The position numbers were made by a program, and so were the translations under genes. The notes below the pieces were generated by a model, which was not told where the DNA came from, ran no database searches, and worked only from the letters and a program-made list of their open reading frames with translations. This document shows, one piece after another, positions 7,518 to 17,759 of a DNA stretch of 27,013 nt. The stretch is from an uncultured Collinsella sp. (lineage in GTDB: Bacteria; Actinomycetota; Coriobacteriia; Coriobacteriales; Coriobacteriaceae): the NCBI GenBank assembly GCA_900549195.1, contig URNK01000003.1, positions 1-27,013 of the forward strand, written 5' to 3'. The first letter of the stretch is position 1; every line of letters begins with the position of its first letter.

Positions 7518-9008
7518 CTAGGCCGTGTACGAGATAGTCGCGGCTACCGCGTGGCGCCAGCCGGCGATCTTTTTGGCTCGCTCGTCGGCGGGCATCGACG
7601 GCTCCACGATGCCGCGGGCGCCGTAGACGTCGACCACATCGCGCGTGTACATGCCCAGCGCAATGCCGCAGGCCCAGGCCGCACCCAGGCCGCTCATCTC
7701 GTCGTTGCTCGCGATGCGGATGGGAGAGCCAACCAAGTCGCTCTCAAACTGCATCAGGTACGCGTCGCGCGTAGGACCGCCGTCAACGCGAAGCTCAGCC
7801 AACGCCGCGCCCGAATCCTCGACCATCGCATCGATCACATCGAAGATTTGATAGGCAATCGACTCGTCGGCGGCCTTCACGAACTCCGCGCGACCCGTGG
7901 TGCGCGTCATGCCAAAGACGCAGCCCTCGGCGTCACTCGCCCAGTGCGGCGCGCCCAAACCGGTAAACGCCGGCACAAAGTAGACGCGGCTCGCCGGATT
8001 GGCGGCGTAGCACAGGTCGGTAACTTCCTCGGGGTTATTGATGAGCTCAAGATCGTCGCGCAGCCACGTCTTGACGGCGCCGGCGTAGCTCACGTTACCC
8101 TCGAGCACGTACTCGGTCACGCCGTCCATGCGCCAAGCGAGCGAGCTCGAAAGCCCGTGCGAGCTGGCAACGAACTCGTCACCGACGTTCATCATGACCG
8201 AACTACCGGTGCCATAGGTCGCCTTGGCCATGCCGCGGCTGTGACAGCCCTGGGCAAACAGGGCCGCGTGGCTGTCGCCGAGCACGCCGTGAATGGGCAC
8301 GGGCGCCGGCAAAAAGCCGCCCAGGTCGGTCATGCCGAACAGACCGTCAGAGTCGGTCACCTGCGGCAGGCAGGCCATATCGACACCAAAGGCCTCGCAC
8401 ACCGGCTCGCTCCAGCAGCCGCGGCGCAGGTCAAAGAGCTGCGTACGGCTGGCGTTGGACCAGTCGCAGCGGAACTCCGCACCGCCCGTGAGCGTCCAGA
8501 CCACCCAGGCATCGATGGTGCCCAGGCACAGTTCGCCCGCCGCCGCGGCCTCGGCAGCAGCGGGAACGTTCGCGAGGATCCAAGCCATCTTGCCCGCCGG
8601 GTAGTAGGGCGAGAGCACCAGGCCCGTCGTGTCACGCACCAGCTCGGCCACACCCTCGCGCGCGGCCAGCTTGTCGCACAGCTCGCGGGCGCGGGCGCAC
8701 TGCCACACCACGGCGTCGCACAGCGGCTCGCCCGTCGTGCGGTTCCAGGCAACGGTGGTCTCGCGCTGGTTGGAGATGCCGATGCCGGCGACGTCGGCCG
8801 GATCGACCCCGGTCTCCTCCACCACGGCACGCGCCACGGCCAGCACATTGGTGGCAATCTCGGCCGGATCATGGCTCACCCAGCCGGCCTCGTTGACAAT
8901 CTGGCGATGCGAGCGGTCGGCACGGTGAATCAAATGGCCGCCCTCGTCCACCAGCAGCGCCTTGGTGCCCTGCGTGGATTGATCGATTCCGATGATGTAG
9001 CGGCCCAT
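7518..9008 (-). CDS. FGGY-family carbohydrate kinase, glycerol kinase-like
   Basis: 496 residues from the ATG at 9008 (AAAGGGG upstream; a TTG at 9023 is unlikely). It aligns over its length with glycerol kinase: DQSTQGTKA phosphate-binding loop, GISNQRETTVAW, VVWQC, SPYYPAGKMAWIL, NASRTQLFDL, EGNVSYAGAVKTWL and GLGAPHW. Of the glycerol-contacting residues known from E. coli GlpK, R82, E83, W102, Y135 and catalytic base D245 are kept, but the glutamine after the aspartate is replaced (D245-S246-H247). It is the last gene of an operon with a sugar isomerase and a split transketolase, with no glycerol facilitator or glycerol-3-P dehydrogenase in view. I therefore infer that it phosphorylates a ketose made by the isomerase. 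Automatic annotation would probably call it GlpK. Confidence 0.85.
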   Translation of the reverse strand: MGRYIIGIDQSTQGTKALLVDEGGHLIHRADRSHRQIVNEAGWVSHDPAEIATNVLAVARAVVEETGVDPADVAGIGISNQRETTVAWNRTTGEPLCDAVVWQCARARELCDKLAAREGVAELVRDTTGLVLSPYYPAGKMAWILANVPAAAEAAAAGELCLGTIDAWVVWTLTGGAEFRCDWSNASRTQLFDLRRGCWSEPVCEAFGVDMACLPQVTDSDGLFGMTDLGGFLPAPVPIHGVLGDSHAALFAQGCHSRGMAKATYGTGSSVMMNVGDEFVASSHGLSSSLAWRMDGVTEYVLEGNVSYAGAVKTWLRDDLELINNPEEVTDLCYAANPASRVYFVPAFTGLGAPHWASDAEGCVFGMTRTTGRAEFVKAADESIAYQIFDVIDAMVEDSGAALAELRVDGGPTRDAYLMQFESDLVGSPIRIASNDEMSGLGAAWACGIALGMYTRDVVDVYGARGIVEPSMPADERAKKIAGWRHAVAATISYTA

Positions 9009-9026
9009 GGCCACCCCTTTCAAAAC

Positions 9027-9061
9027 GAATGTGACAAAGGGACGGTCCCTTTGTCACATTC
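9027..9061. repeat. Perfect 17-bp-arm palindrome inside the operon (GGGAC core)
   Basis: GAATGTGACAAAGGGAC (9027-9043), one base, then its exact reverse complement (9045-9061). With a one-base centre it is nearly a full palindrome of 35 bases. It lies between the transketolase C subunit stop and the kinase start, leaving just enough room for the kinase ribosome-binding site. Confidence 0.9.
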
Positions 9062-9064
9062 CAG

Positions 9065-10006
9065 TTACTCTGCGGGCAGGAACTCGGCAACGGTCTTGGC
9101 GATTCCGACACCCGTCAGACCGTAGTGCGCAAAGACCTCGGGGCTCGTGCCAGTGATGACCGGCGCGTCGGGCAGGGAGAGACACTTGACCGGGCGCGGG
9201 CAATGCTCGCCCACCACCTGCGCGACCATAGAGCCCAGGCCGCCGAAGGGGCTATGCTCCTCGACGGTCACGACGGCGCGCGTGGCGCCGGCGGCCTCAA
9301 TCACGGCCTCGGCGTCGAGCGGCTTGACGCAATACATGTCGAGTACCGTTGCCGAGATGCCCTGCTCGGCCAGCAGGTCGGCAGCGTCCACGGCATGGCG
9401 GACCATCTCGCCGGTAGCGACGAGCGTTACATCGGTGCCGCGGCGTACCCAGGTGGCGCGATCCATCTGGAACGGGCACTCGTCCTCGGTGTACACGTCC
9501 TCGACCGGGTTGCGGCCCACGCGGATGTAGGCCGGTTTGTTATCGGCGACCAGGGCCCGCACGAGCTCGGCGGTCTGGAAGCGGTCGCTCGGCAGATACA
9601 CGCGCATGTTGGGAATCGCGCTCATGGCGGCGATATCCTGCGCGGAGTGATGGCTCATGCCCAAAGCGCCGTAGGACACGCCGCCCGAGATGCCGATGAG
9701 CTTGACGTTGGTGTTGGAGTACGAAACGTCGACCTTGCACTGCTCATACGAGCGCGTGGTCACAAAGGACGCCGGCGAGGCGGCCCAGGCCTTCTTGCCG
9801 CACGAGGCCATACCGGCGGCGATGCTCACCAGGTCCTGCTCGGCGATGCCGACCTCAATGGACTGCTGGGGATACTGGTCAAAGAACGGCGTGAGCGATG
9901 CAGAGCCGCGGGAGTCGGAACACAGGACGACGATGTCCTTGTCAGTTGCGGCGGCCTCGAGCAGCGTGTCGCAGATAACCTTGCGGTTGGCGATCTTGTT
10001 AGCCAT
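9065..10006 (-). CDS. Transketolase C-terminal subunit
   Basis: 313 residues from the ATG at 10006, preceded by TAAGGAGG. It carries the pyrimidine-binding domain (about 1-165) and the C-terminal domain (about 190-310) of transketolase. E56 in VGIAEQDLVSIAAGMA is the glutamate that activates thiamine diphosphate; GALGMSHHSAQD and YIRVGRNPV are family landmarks. It overlaps the N-terminal subunit gene by 8 bases, so the two are made together as a heteromeric transketolase. Together they move a two-carbon ketol unit between sugar phosphates. In this operon they should act on the phosphorylated product of the kinase. Split transketolases are common in archaea and many anaerobes and in the apulose-4-phosphate enzyme. 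Confidence 0.93.
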   Translation of the reverse strand: MANKIANRKVICDTLLEAAATDKDIVVLCSDSRGSASLTPFFDQYPQQSIEVGIAEQDLVSIAAGMASCGKKAWAASPASFVTTRSYEQCKVDVSYSNTNVKLIGISGGVSYGALGMSHHSAQDIAAMSAIPNMRVYLPSDRFQTAELVRALVADNKPAYIRVGRNPVEDVYTEDECPFQMDRATWVRRGTDVTLVATGEMVRHAVDAADLLAEQGISATVLDMYCVKPLDAEAVIEAAGATRAVVTVEEHSPFGGLGSMVAQVVGEHCPRPVKCLSLPDAPVITGTSPEVFAHYGLTGVGIAKTVAEFLPAE

Positions 10007-10835
10007 TGATAGCCTCCTTATGGGCAGCGAAATCGGCGATGATCTGGGCATATTCCTCATCATTGGGCAGGTGATGATGCCAGGCGGCCTTGTCCTCCAT
10101 AACCGGCGAGCCGTAGCCCTTCACCGTGTTGAGGATGATGACCGTGGGCTTACCCTTGGTCTCGGCGGCCAGCGTCAGCGCGGCGTCGATGGCCTGGACG
10201 TCGTTGCCCGGAATGGACAGCACGTTCCAACCGAAGGCGGCCCAGCGCTCCTCCTGCGAATCCTGCTTCATGACGTCCTCGGTGCTACCGCTGATCTGCA
10301 GGCGGTTGCGGTCCACGAGCGCGCACAGGTTATCGAGCTGGTAGTTGCCGCCGCTCATGGCGCCCTCCCAGACCGAGCCCTCGGCAAGCTCGCCGTCGCC
10401 CATGATGGTGTAGACGCGATAGTCGCGGCCGTCCATCTTGCCGGCGAGCGCCATGCCCACGGCCACGGGCAGGCCGTGACCCAGCGAGCCCGAGTTCATC
10501 TCGATGCCCTTGAGCTTGTTGTTGGGGTGGCCGATGTAGGGGCTGCCGAACTTGGAGAAGCGGGCCTTGACGTCGTCGAGGTCAAGATAGCCCTCGTGGC
10601 AGAGCACCGCGTAGTAAGCCTCCATGGCGTGGCCCTTAGAGAGCACGAAGCGGTCGCGGTTGGGATCGTCGACGGTCTCGGGCGAAATGTTGAGGTGGTT
10701 GGCATAGAGGGTCATGAGGGCGTCAATCACCGACATGTCGCCGCCGATGTGGCCGCCGGCGCCAGCCATGATGATATCGACGCAATCGCGGCGAAGGTCC
10801 CAACGCAGGGACTCAAGCTCTTCGATAGTTGCCAT
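9999..10835 (-). CDS. Transketolase N-terminal subunit
   Basis: A 278-residue thiamine diphosphate-binding half of a split transketolase. The cofactor motif is GDGE (146-149) to N177 (LVDRNRLQ). Histidines H29 (AGGHIGG), H69 (SKGHA), H103 and H120 (GSLGHGL) sit where transketolases bind cofactor and substrate. Length is normal for the separate N subunit. The start ATG at 10835 has GAGGAGAG upstream, only 2 bases after the isomerase stop, so the genes are one operon. It works only with the C-terminal subunit encoded next. Which ketose phosphate it accepts cannot be told by eye. It is unlikely to be the housekeeping transketolase given its partners, but that cannot be excluded. Confidence 0.93.
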   Translation of the reverse strand: MATIEELESLRWDLRRDCVDIIMAGAGGHIGGDMSVIDALMTLYANHLNISPETVDDPNRDRFVLSKGHAMEAYYAVLCHEGYLDLDDVKARFSKFGSPYIGHPNNKLKGIEMNSGSLGHGLPVAVGMALAGKMDGRDYRVYTIMGDGELAEGSVWEGAMSGGNYQLDNLCALVDRNRLQISGSTEDVMKQDSQEERWAAFGWNVLSIPGNDVQAIDAALTLAAETKGKPTVIILNTVKGYGSPVMEDKAAWHHHLPNDEEYAQIIADFAAHKEAING

Positions 10836-10837
10836 TT

Positions 10838-12238
10838 CTACTCTCCTCGCAGGTAGGCTTTGACGTCTTCTTCAATCGGGTCGTATAAGTCGGGGGCAAT
10901 GCCGATGTACTTGCACGCCTCGTAGAGCACCGGCACCACGTTGGCGTGAATGGCGACGCAGTGGTGGATGTAGGGACCCTCGACGATCTTGGCCTCGAGG
11001 CGCTTGAGGTTGTCGACCTCGACCCACAGGTAGGTGCCCATGCCGGCCGGGCCGTCGATGCCGCGGGCGTTGCCTAGTAGCAGCGAGTACTCGCCGTTGT
11101 CACCGTCAAAGCGGGCAAGGGTGAGGTCGCCGTGCTTGGCCTCGGCCGTCAGCGCGCCGGGGTGATCGAAAGCCAGCGGGTAGGTGAGCTTGGGCTTGAC
11201 GGCCGCGCAGCTGCAGGGCCAGGGGCCGCAATGCTGCAGCAGCTCGCCGTTCTCGTTATCGGGATGGCGCACGGTCCAGTCGGCGAACATGCCGCGGTGA
11301 CGGCCCAGGTCGGCGGCCTCGACCATCAGCGCGGTGATGGCGCCGTGGATATCGGTCTCGCATACGATAGGAATGCCCATCTCGTTGAGGATGGCGTTGG
11401 CGGCGCAGGGCATAATGCCCAGCTCGTCCTGCAGAGCGTTCCAGCACTGAATGGCACCGGCGTTGCAGCCATACTTCTCGACCAAGCGCTTCATGGCGAT
11501 GGCAAGACCGGCGACCGCAGGGACCTTGTCCTCGGGGATGCAGATCTCAAAGCTGTCGTTGATGTGGGCAAGCATGGCGGCCATGGCCTGCTCGTCGGCC
11601 TGGGCGTCGCGCACAGCCTGGACAAGTTCGGTCATGGGGATAGGCGAAAGCTGGATGTTGAACTTCTCGAGCAGCTCGCCCTCGTTGCACATGGTCGACC
11701 AGAAGTCGAATGGACGGGTGGCCATCTGCAGGATGCGGGTGTGCTTGAAGGTCTTGACCACGTTGCAAACGGCCAAAAAGTCCCAAACGCCGCGCTCGAA
11801 CTCGGGGTCGGTCAGGCGGCAGTTGGTCATGTAGGTGAAGGGAACCTGGAAGCGGCGCAGGACCTTGCCGGTGGCGAACAGACCGCACTGGCTATCGCGC
11901 AGGCGCGTGCCGTCGGGCTCGGGGCGCTCGTCGCGCGGGCCCCACAGCAGCACGGGCAGGCCGAGCTCGCGGGCAAGGCGAGCGCAAACGTACTCGGTGC
12001 CAAAGTTGGCGTGGCACAGCATAATGCCATCGACGCCCTCGGCGCGGAATTTCTTGACGATAGGCTCAATGTGGCTGTCGTCGAACAGCAGGCCCTCGTC
12101 ATTGATGTCGTCGATATCCACGATGTCGACGCCGATCTCGCGCAGGCGATCAGCCGTCAGGCCGCGATACTTGATTGCGTCCGGCGCGCTAAAGATGCTG
12201 CGGCGCGTGGGCACAAAGCCGAGCTTGATCTTGTCCAT
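10838..12238 (-). CDS. L-fucose/L-arabinose isomerase-like sugar isomerase
   Basis: 466 residues, resembling the FucI/AraA superfamily (the COG2407 branch) rather than classical FucI (about 590) in length. Candidate metal ligands are E294 and D296 in IVCETDIHGAITALM and H336 in LLQHCGPWP, with a C-terminal histidine cluster (IHHCVAIHAN). Members interconvert aldoses and ketoses using Mn2+ or Mg2+ in the cytoplasm. GGGGAGGA lies 6 bases before the ATG. It is the first gene of a four-gene unit ending in a GlpK-like kinase, giving a plausible order: isomerise, phosphorylate, then transketolase cleavage. No transporter is in the operon. Substrate unknown; a pentose or a branched pentose fits best. 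Confidence 0.75.
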   Translation of the reverse strand: MDKIKLGFVPTRRSIFSAPDAIKYRGLTADRLREIGVDIVDIDDINDEGLLFDDSHIEPIVKKFRAEGVDGIMLCHANFGTEYVCARLARELGLPVLLWGPRDERPEPDGTRLRDSQCGLFATGKVLRRFQVPFTYMTNCRLTDPEFERGVWDFLAVCNVVKTFKHTRILQMATRPFDFWSTMCNEGELLEKFNIQLSPIPMTELVQAVRDAQADEQAMAAMLAHINDSFEICIPEDKVPAVAGLAIAMKRLVEKYGCNAGAIQCWNALQDELGIMPCAANAILNEMGIPIVCETDIHGAITALMVEAADLGRHRGMFADWTVRHPDNENGELLQHCGPWPCSCAAVKPKLTYPLAFDHPGALTAEAKHGDLTLARFDGDNGEYSLLLGNARGIDGPAGMGTYLWVEVDNLKRLEAKIVEGPYIHHCVAIHANVVPVLYEACKYIGIAPDLYDPIEEDVKAYLRGE

Positions 12239-12264
12239 GTACGTCCTCCCCTAATCACATGTTC

Positions 12265-12301
12265 AGTAAACAGACGCATGTTTCGTTTTGTTCTGTTTAC
12301 T
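12265..12301. promoter_or_regulatory. Operator-like inverted repeat upstream of the isomerase operon
   Basis: AGTAAACAGA (12265-12274) and TCTGTTTACT (12292-12301) are perfect 10-bp arms with a 17-base spacer, downstream of the proposed promoter and thus in the transcript leader. TAAACA/TGTTTA half-sites recur upstream of the LacI gene, and further GTAAAC copies lie at 12345-12385. The LacI-family protein encoded upstream is the likely ligand. Confidence 0.55.
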
Positions 12302-12320
12302 AAATGTTTTACTCTTTTGT

Positions 12321-12349
12321 TTAATAGTCTAGCGCGAAAGTCCCGTAAA
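12321..12349 (-). promoter_or_regulatory. Candidate promoter of the isomerase-transketolase-kinase operon
   Basis: The minus strand shows TTTACG (12344-12349), 17 bases, then TATTAA (12321-12326). The sequence CTATTAAACA around this -10 recurs at the LacI promoter (near 13610), which supports a shared promoter-operator design. The start would be near 12314, with a leader of about 76 nt. Confidence 0.4.
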
Positions 12350-12404
12350 CGGTAGAGAAATCAGCCTAAACGGTATGTAAACAAACTGAACATACAAGGG
12401 AAAC

Positions 12405-12431
12405 AAAAAGAGGGCCCCGAAGGACCCTCTC
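12405..12431 (-). terminator. Intrinsic terminator of the LacI gene
   Basis: On the minus strand AGAGGGTCC-TTCG-GGGCCCTCT forms a 9-bp stem with a stable TTCG tetraloop, followed by TTTTT (12405-12409). It lies about 65 bases past the LacI stop and separates it from the isomerase operon on the same strand. Confidence 0.85.
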
Positions 12432-12496
12432 TTAGTAGCGTTAGATATGGCTGCCTTAGCGAGCTTTGCCGCCCTGCGCCCCGGCGTTTTCTTCGC

Positions 12497-13507
12497 CTAG
12501 ATCTCGCACACGCTCTGGCGCTCGACAAAGTAGGTCGACACGGCCGTCTTGCAGGTATAGCTCTTGGGGTTGCGGATGTTGCCCACCAGACGGCGCACCG
12601 CGATCTCGCCCACCTCGTGCTTGGGAACGTGCACCGTGGTGAGCGGCGGATTGGAGAAGGCGCCCAAAGACAGATCGTCAAAGCCGATGATTGAGACATC
12701 CTCGGGGACACGTATGCCGTGCTCGTTCAGCGCGCGCATGGCGCCTACGGCGAGCACGTCGTTTTCGGCAAAGAAAGCCGTCGGCAGGTCGTCGCGCGAG
12801 ACGCTGTCGAGCCATGCGCCCATGTCGCGATAAGCACCTTCGAGCGTGGTGCCCAGTGTGACGCGCCATGTCGGGTTGGCCTCAAGGTCCGCATCCTCAA
12901 GCGCTTGGCGATAGCCGCGCTCGCGATCCTTAAAGTTGCGGATGCGAAGGTCGCCTGCCAGATAGCCGATTTGCTTGTGACCCTTCTCGATAAGGTAGTC
13001 CACGGCGCGCAGCACCGAGTCGGTGTTGGCAATGACTACGGCATCGAAGTACTGACGATCGCTCCAGCCATCGAGCACGATCAAGTGGGCGGCAGCGTTG
13101 GCGAACAAGGCATAGTCTTCCTCACCCAGCTCGGTACCCATCAGCACGATAGCGGCGGATGGATCGGCGATCAGGCCCTCGACCTGCGGACGCACGGCGT
13201 CCAAGTCGCTAAAGTCGAGCGAGACAAAGCTCGTGCTCATACCGTGACGACGCGCCTGGCGCTCCACGCCCTCAATAACCGCGGGATGAAAGGTGCTCTC
13301 GTCCAAAATGGCGCCCGTCTTGCGCGCGAGCACAAACTGAATGCTCTCGAGCTGCGTCGACTGCTGGTAGCCAAGCGATTGCGCGCACTCCAGGATGACC
13401 TTGGCGGTCTCTTCGCTCACGCTGCGCTTGCGGTTGAGCGCGTTGGACACGGTCGCAGGCGAAAAACCGGTGATGCGGCTGATCTCGCGAACACTTGCTT
13501 TGGCCAT
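12497..13507 (-). CDS. LacI-family transcriptional regulator
   Basis: 336 residues from the ATG at 13507 (GGGGGAA upstream; a longer frame from 13588 lacks support). The N-terminal helix-turn-helix (VREISRITGFSPATVSNALN, about 5-24) and hinge are typical. The sugar-binding domain follows (from about 60), ending in the LacI landmarks AFFAENDVLAVGAMRALNEHG, VSIIGFDDL and PPLTTVHVPKHEVGEIAVRRL. It is a cytoplasmic DNA-binding repressor released or engaged by a sugar or sugar phosphate. The isomerase operon lies just downstream with a terminator between, and both promoters share TAAACA-type half-sites, so I infer that it controls that operon and itself. The beta-glucosidase gene upstream belongs to a LicT-controlled operon and is a less likely target. 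Confidence 0.9.
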   Translation of the reverse strand: MAKASVREISRITGFSPATVSNALNRKRSVSEETAKVILECAQSLGYQQSTQLESIQFVLARKTGAILDESTFHPAVIEGVERQARRHGMSTSFVSLDFSDLDAVRPQVEGLIADPSAAIVLMGTELGEEDYALFANAAAHLIVLDGWSDRQYFDAVVIANTDSVLRAVDYLIEKGHKQIGYLAGDLRIRNFKDRERGYRQALEDADLEANPTWRVTLGTTLEGAYRDMGAWLDSVSRDDLPTAFFAENDVLAVGAMRALNEHGIRVPEDVSIIGFDDLSLGAFSNPPLTTVHVPKHEVGEIAVRRLVGNIRNPKSYTCKTAVSTYFVERQSVCEI

Positions 13508-13590
13508 TGTTCCCCCTAGCAACGGCCGTGGCGGAGCATCGTGGCTTGACCGCCCCGTGGCTCGGCAACTAAACGACCGCAAATTCAATC

Positions 13591-13636
13591 TAAACAGAAT
13601 AGTAAATGTTTAATAGCTAGTTTAGCCTGTTGTCAA
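13591..13636 (-). promoter_or_regulatory. Candidate promoter and operator of the LacI gene
   Basis: The minus strand has a perfect TTGACA (13631-13636) and TATTAA (13610-13615) with a short 15-base spacer. Overlapping and following the -10 is the inverted repeat TAAACA (13591-13596), 10 bases, TGTTTA (13607-13612), the same half-site found upstream of the isomerase. This suggests autoregulation. Confidence 0.5.
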
Positions 13637-13689
13637 GCGAAGTGGCACGACTATTCCCCCAACGGGCGCATTTGTCCATCTTAACGTTA

Positions 13690-16703
<3,014 letters not shown>

Positions 16704-16749
16704 CATTGGCTCCTTTGCACAATCTTGGCTTACTGTTCGAATCGGCAAA

Positions 16750-16782
16750 GGTCATGCCCCGAATGGCTACGGGTTACAATCC
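16750..16782 (-). promoter_or_regulatory. Third RAT-like sequence, across the end of the antiterminator gene
   Basis: On the minus strand GGATTGTAAC (starting 16782), then a CCG/CGG-closed loop, then GGCATGACC (ending 16750) repeats the RAT plan seen upstream of the gene. It includes the antiterminator stop codon. One base differs in the GGATTGTTAC block. No terminator hairpin with a U-tract follows, so a function here is uncertain; binding might give feedback on the operon. Confidence 0.4.
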
Positions 16783-17613
16783 TTTTTTGGAGATGATCCG
16801 GTTGAGATGGATCATCAGATAGAGTTCCTCCTCCTCGGAGAGCGTGGCGTCCCACGTTTCACGACAATAGGAACCGATATGCTTCACGCACTCTGCCAAC
16901 TGCGGAAACTCCTCACGAAAGTTCTTGTACATCTGCATGTTGGCGCTGTTCAGCGACTCGCCGGCTTGAATGCGCTTGAACAGGTACCGCAGATGCGTGG
17001 CGAAGCGGGTGAAATCAAAGGAATCGCGGTCGACAATAATGCGGAAATCGCTTTCGAGAATCTCGATAACGTCCTCGAGCATATCGTCGAACTGCTTTGC
17101 GGGCTCGGCCGTGGCTTTGACGGCTTCAACAACCCGTGCGTTCACGAGATTCATCGCAATACTGGCAATCTCATCCTTGGGAAGCCGCTCTCCGAGCTCC
17201 TTCTCGAGTCGCATGACGATAAACTGGGCAGCCTTGTATTCCTTCGGATACGTCTCCCGCACTTCATAGGCAAGAGGCATCGCGATGCGGACCCCCTTTT
17301 GGGCTCGCGCAACGGCAAACGACAGGTGATCAGCCATGAACAGCGTCGCATTGGTCGAGAGGTCGTAGGGCAGTTCGTTGGCAACGATGTCCATAACTTT
17401 CGCCGCAAACATCACGATATCCGAGGGGAGATCCCTCATGACATCTTGTCCTTTAGGATCAATGTCGTAAAACGTATGCTCGATTTTAGAAAGAGGGAGC
17501 TCTCGAGGAAAATCTCCGCCGAAACCGACGCCCCTGCCCATGGCGATGACATCTCGCCCCTGTCCGTCACGGCAAAGAACCGCGTTGTTGTTAAGCTTTT
17601 TAATTGCAAGCAT
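16774..17613 (-). CDS. BglG/LicT-family transcription antiterminator
   Basis: 279 residues from the ATG at 17613 (AAAGGAGG upstream). The N-terminal RNA-binding CAT domain (about 1-55: IKKLNNNAVLC, GRGVGFG) is followed by PRD1 (about 65-165) and PRD2 (about 172-275). By alignment with LicT, PRD histidines H96 (ADHLSFA), H207 (ATHLRYL) and H269 (YLMIHLNRI) are kept, but the second PRD1 histidine is N155 (IAMNLVNA). The protein binds RAT RNA in the nascent leader and prevents termination when beta-glucosides are imported; the EIIB-type PTS phosphorylates it when idle. RAT sites and a terminator lie directly upstream of its own gene. The missing histidine should alter the inhibitory phosphorylation. 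Confidence 0.93.
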   Translation of the reverse strand: MLAIKKLNNNAVLCRDGQGRDVIAMGRGVGFGGDFPRELPLSKIEHTFYDIDPKGQDVMRDLPSDIVMFAAKVMDIVANELPYDLSTNATLFMADHLSFAVARAQKGVRIAMPLAYEVRETYPKEYKAAQFIVMRLEKELGERLPKDEIASIAMNLVNARVVEAVKATAEPAKQFDDMLEDVIEILESDFRIIVDRDSFDFTRFATHLRYLFKRIQAGESLNSANMQMYKNFREEFPQLAECVKHIGSYCRETWDATLSEEEELYLMIHLNRIISKKGL

Positions 17614-17642
17614 GGTGAACCTCCTTTCAAGAACACTCACAG

Positions 17643-17687
17643 AAAAAGGCATGATAGCCAATAGCAGTGCTATTGCGGTCATGCCTT
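17643..17687 (-). terminator. Leader terminator controlled by the antiterminator
   Basis: On the minus strand AGGCATGA (17679-17686) pairs with TCATGCCT (17647-17654), with a nested stem CAATAGC/GCTATTG, followed by TTTTT (17643-17647). It lies about 30 bases before the antiterminator start codon, and its 5' arm is part of the second RAT-like sequence, the expected layout for RAT-controlled attenuation. Confidence 0.85.
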
Positions 17688-17699
17688 ACGTAACAATCC
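17677..17699 (-). promoter_or_regulatory. Truncated RAT-like sequence overlapping the terminator
   Basis: GGATTGTTACG (from 17699) runs almost directly into AGGCATGACC (to 17677): both ends of a RAT are present but the apical stem is missing. The 3' part is the 5' arm of the terminator hairpin. Confidence 0.55.
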
Positions 17700-17715
17700 G
17701 TGTTGTATTGCTCTT

Positions 17716-17746
17716 GGGCATGCCTCCACACAGGAGTAACAATCCA
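17716..17746 (-). promoter_or_regulatory. RAT site (ribonucleic antiterminator) for LicT-type protein
   Basis: The minus strand reads GGATTGTTACTCC, a TGTGT loop, then GGAGGCATGCCC. This matches the LicT/BglG RAT plan (GGATTGTTACTG, loop, CAGGCAAAACC) with a base-paired apical stem CTCC/GGAG. It lies about 30 bases before the terminator stem and about 10 bases after the predicted transcription start. Confidence 0.8.
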
Positions 17747-17759
17747 AGATGCAGAATGC

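Noticed and set aside
7518..9008. Assigning glpK as gene symbol
   Set aside because: The glycerol-contact glutamine is replaced and the operon partners point to a sugar pathway, so the symbol is not supported.
7515..9125. Long plus-strand frame opposite the kinase gene (536 codons)
   Set aside because: Antisense shadow rich in Arg, His, Gly and Ala, with no domain match; the kinase on the other strand is complete.
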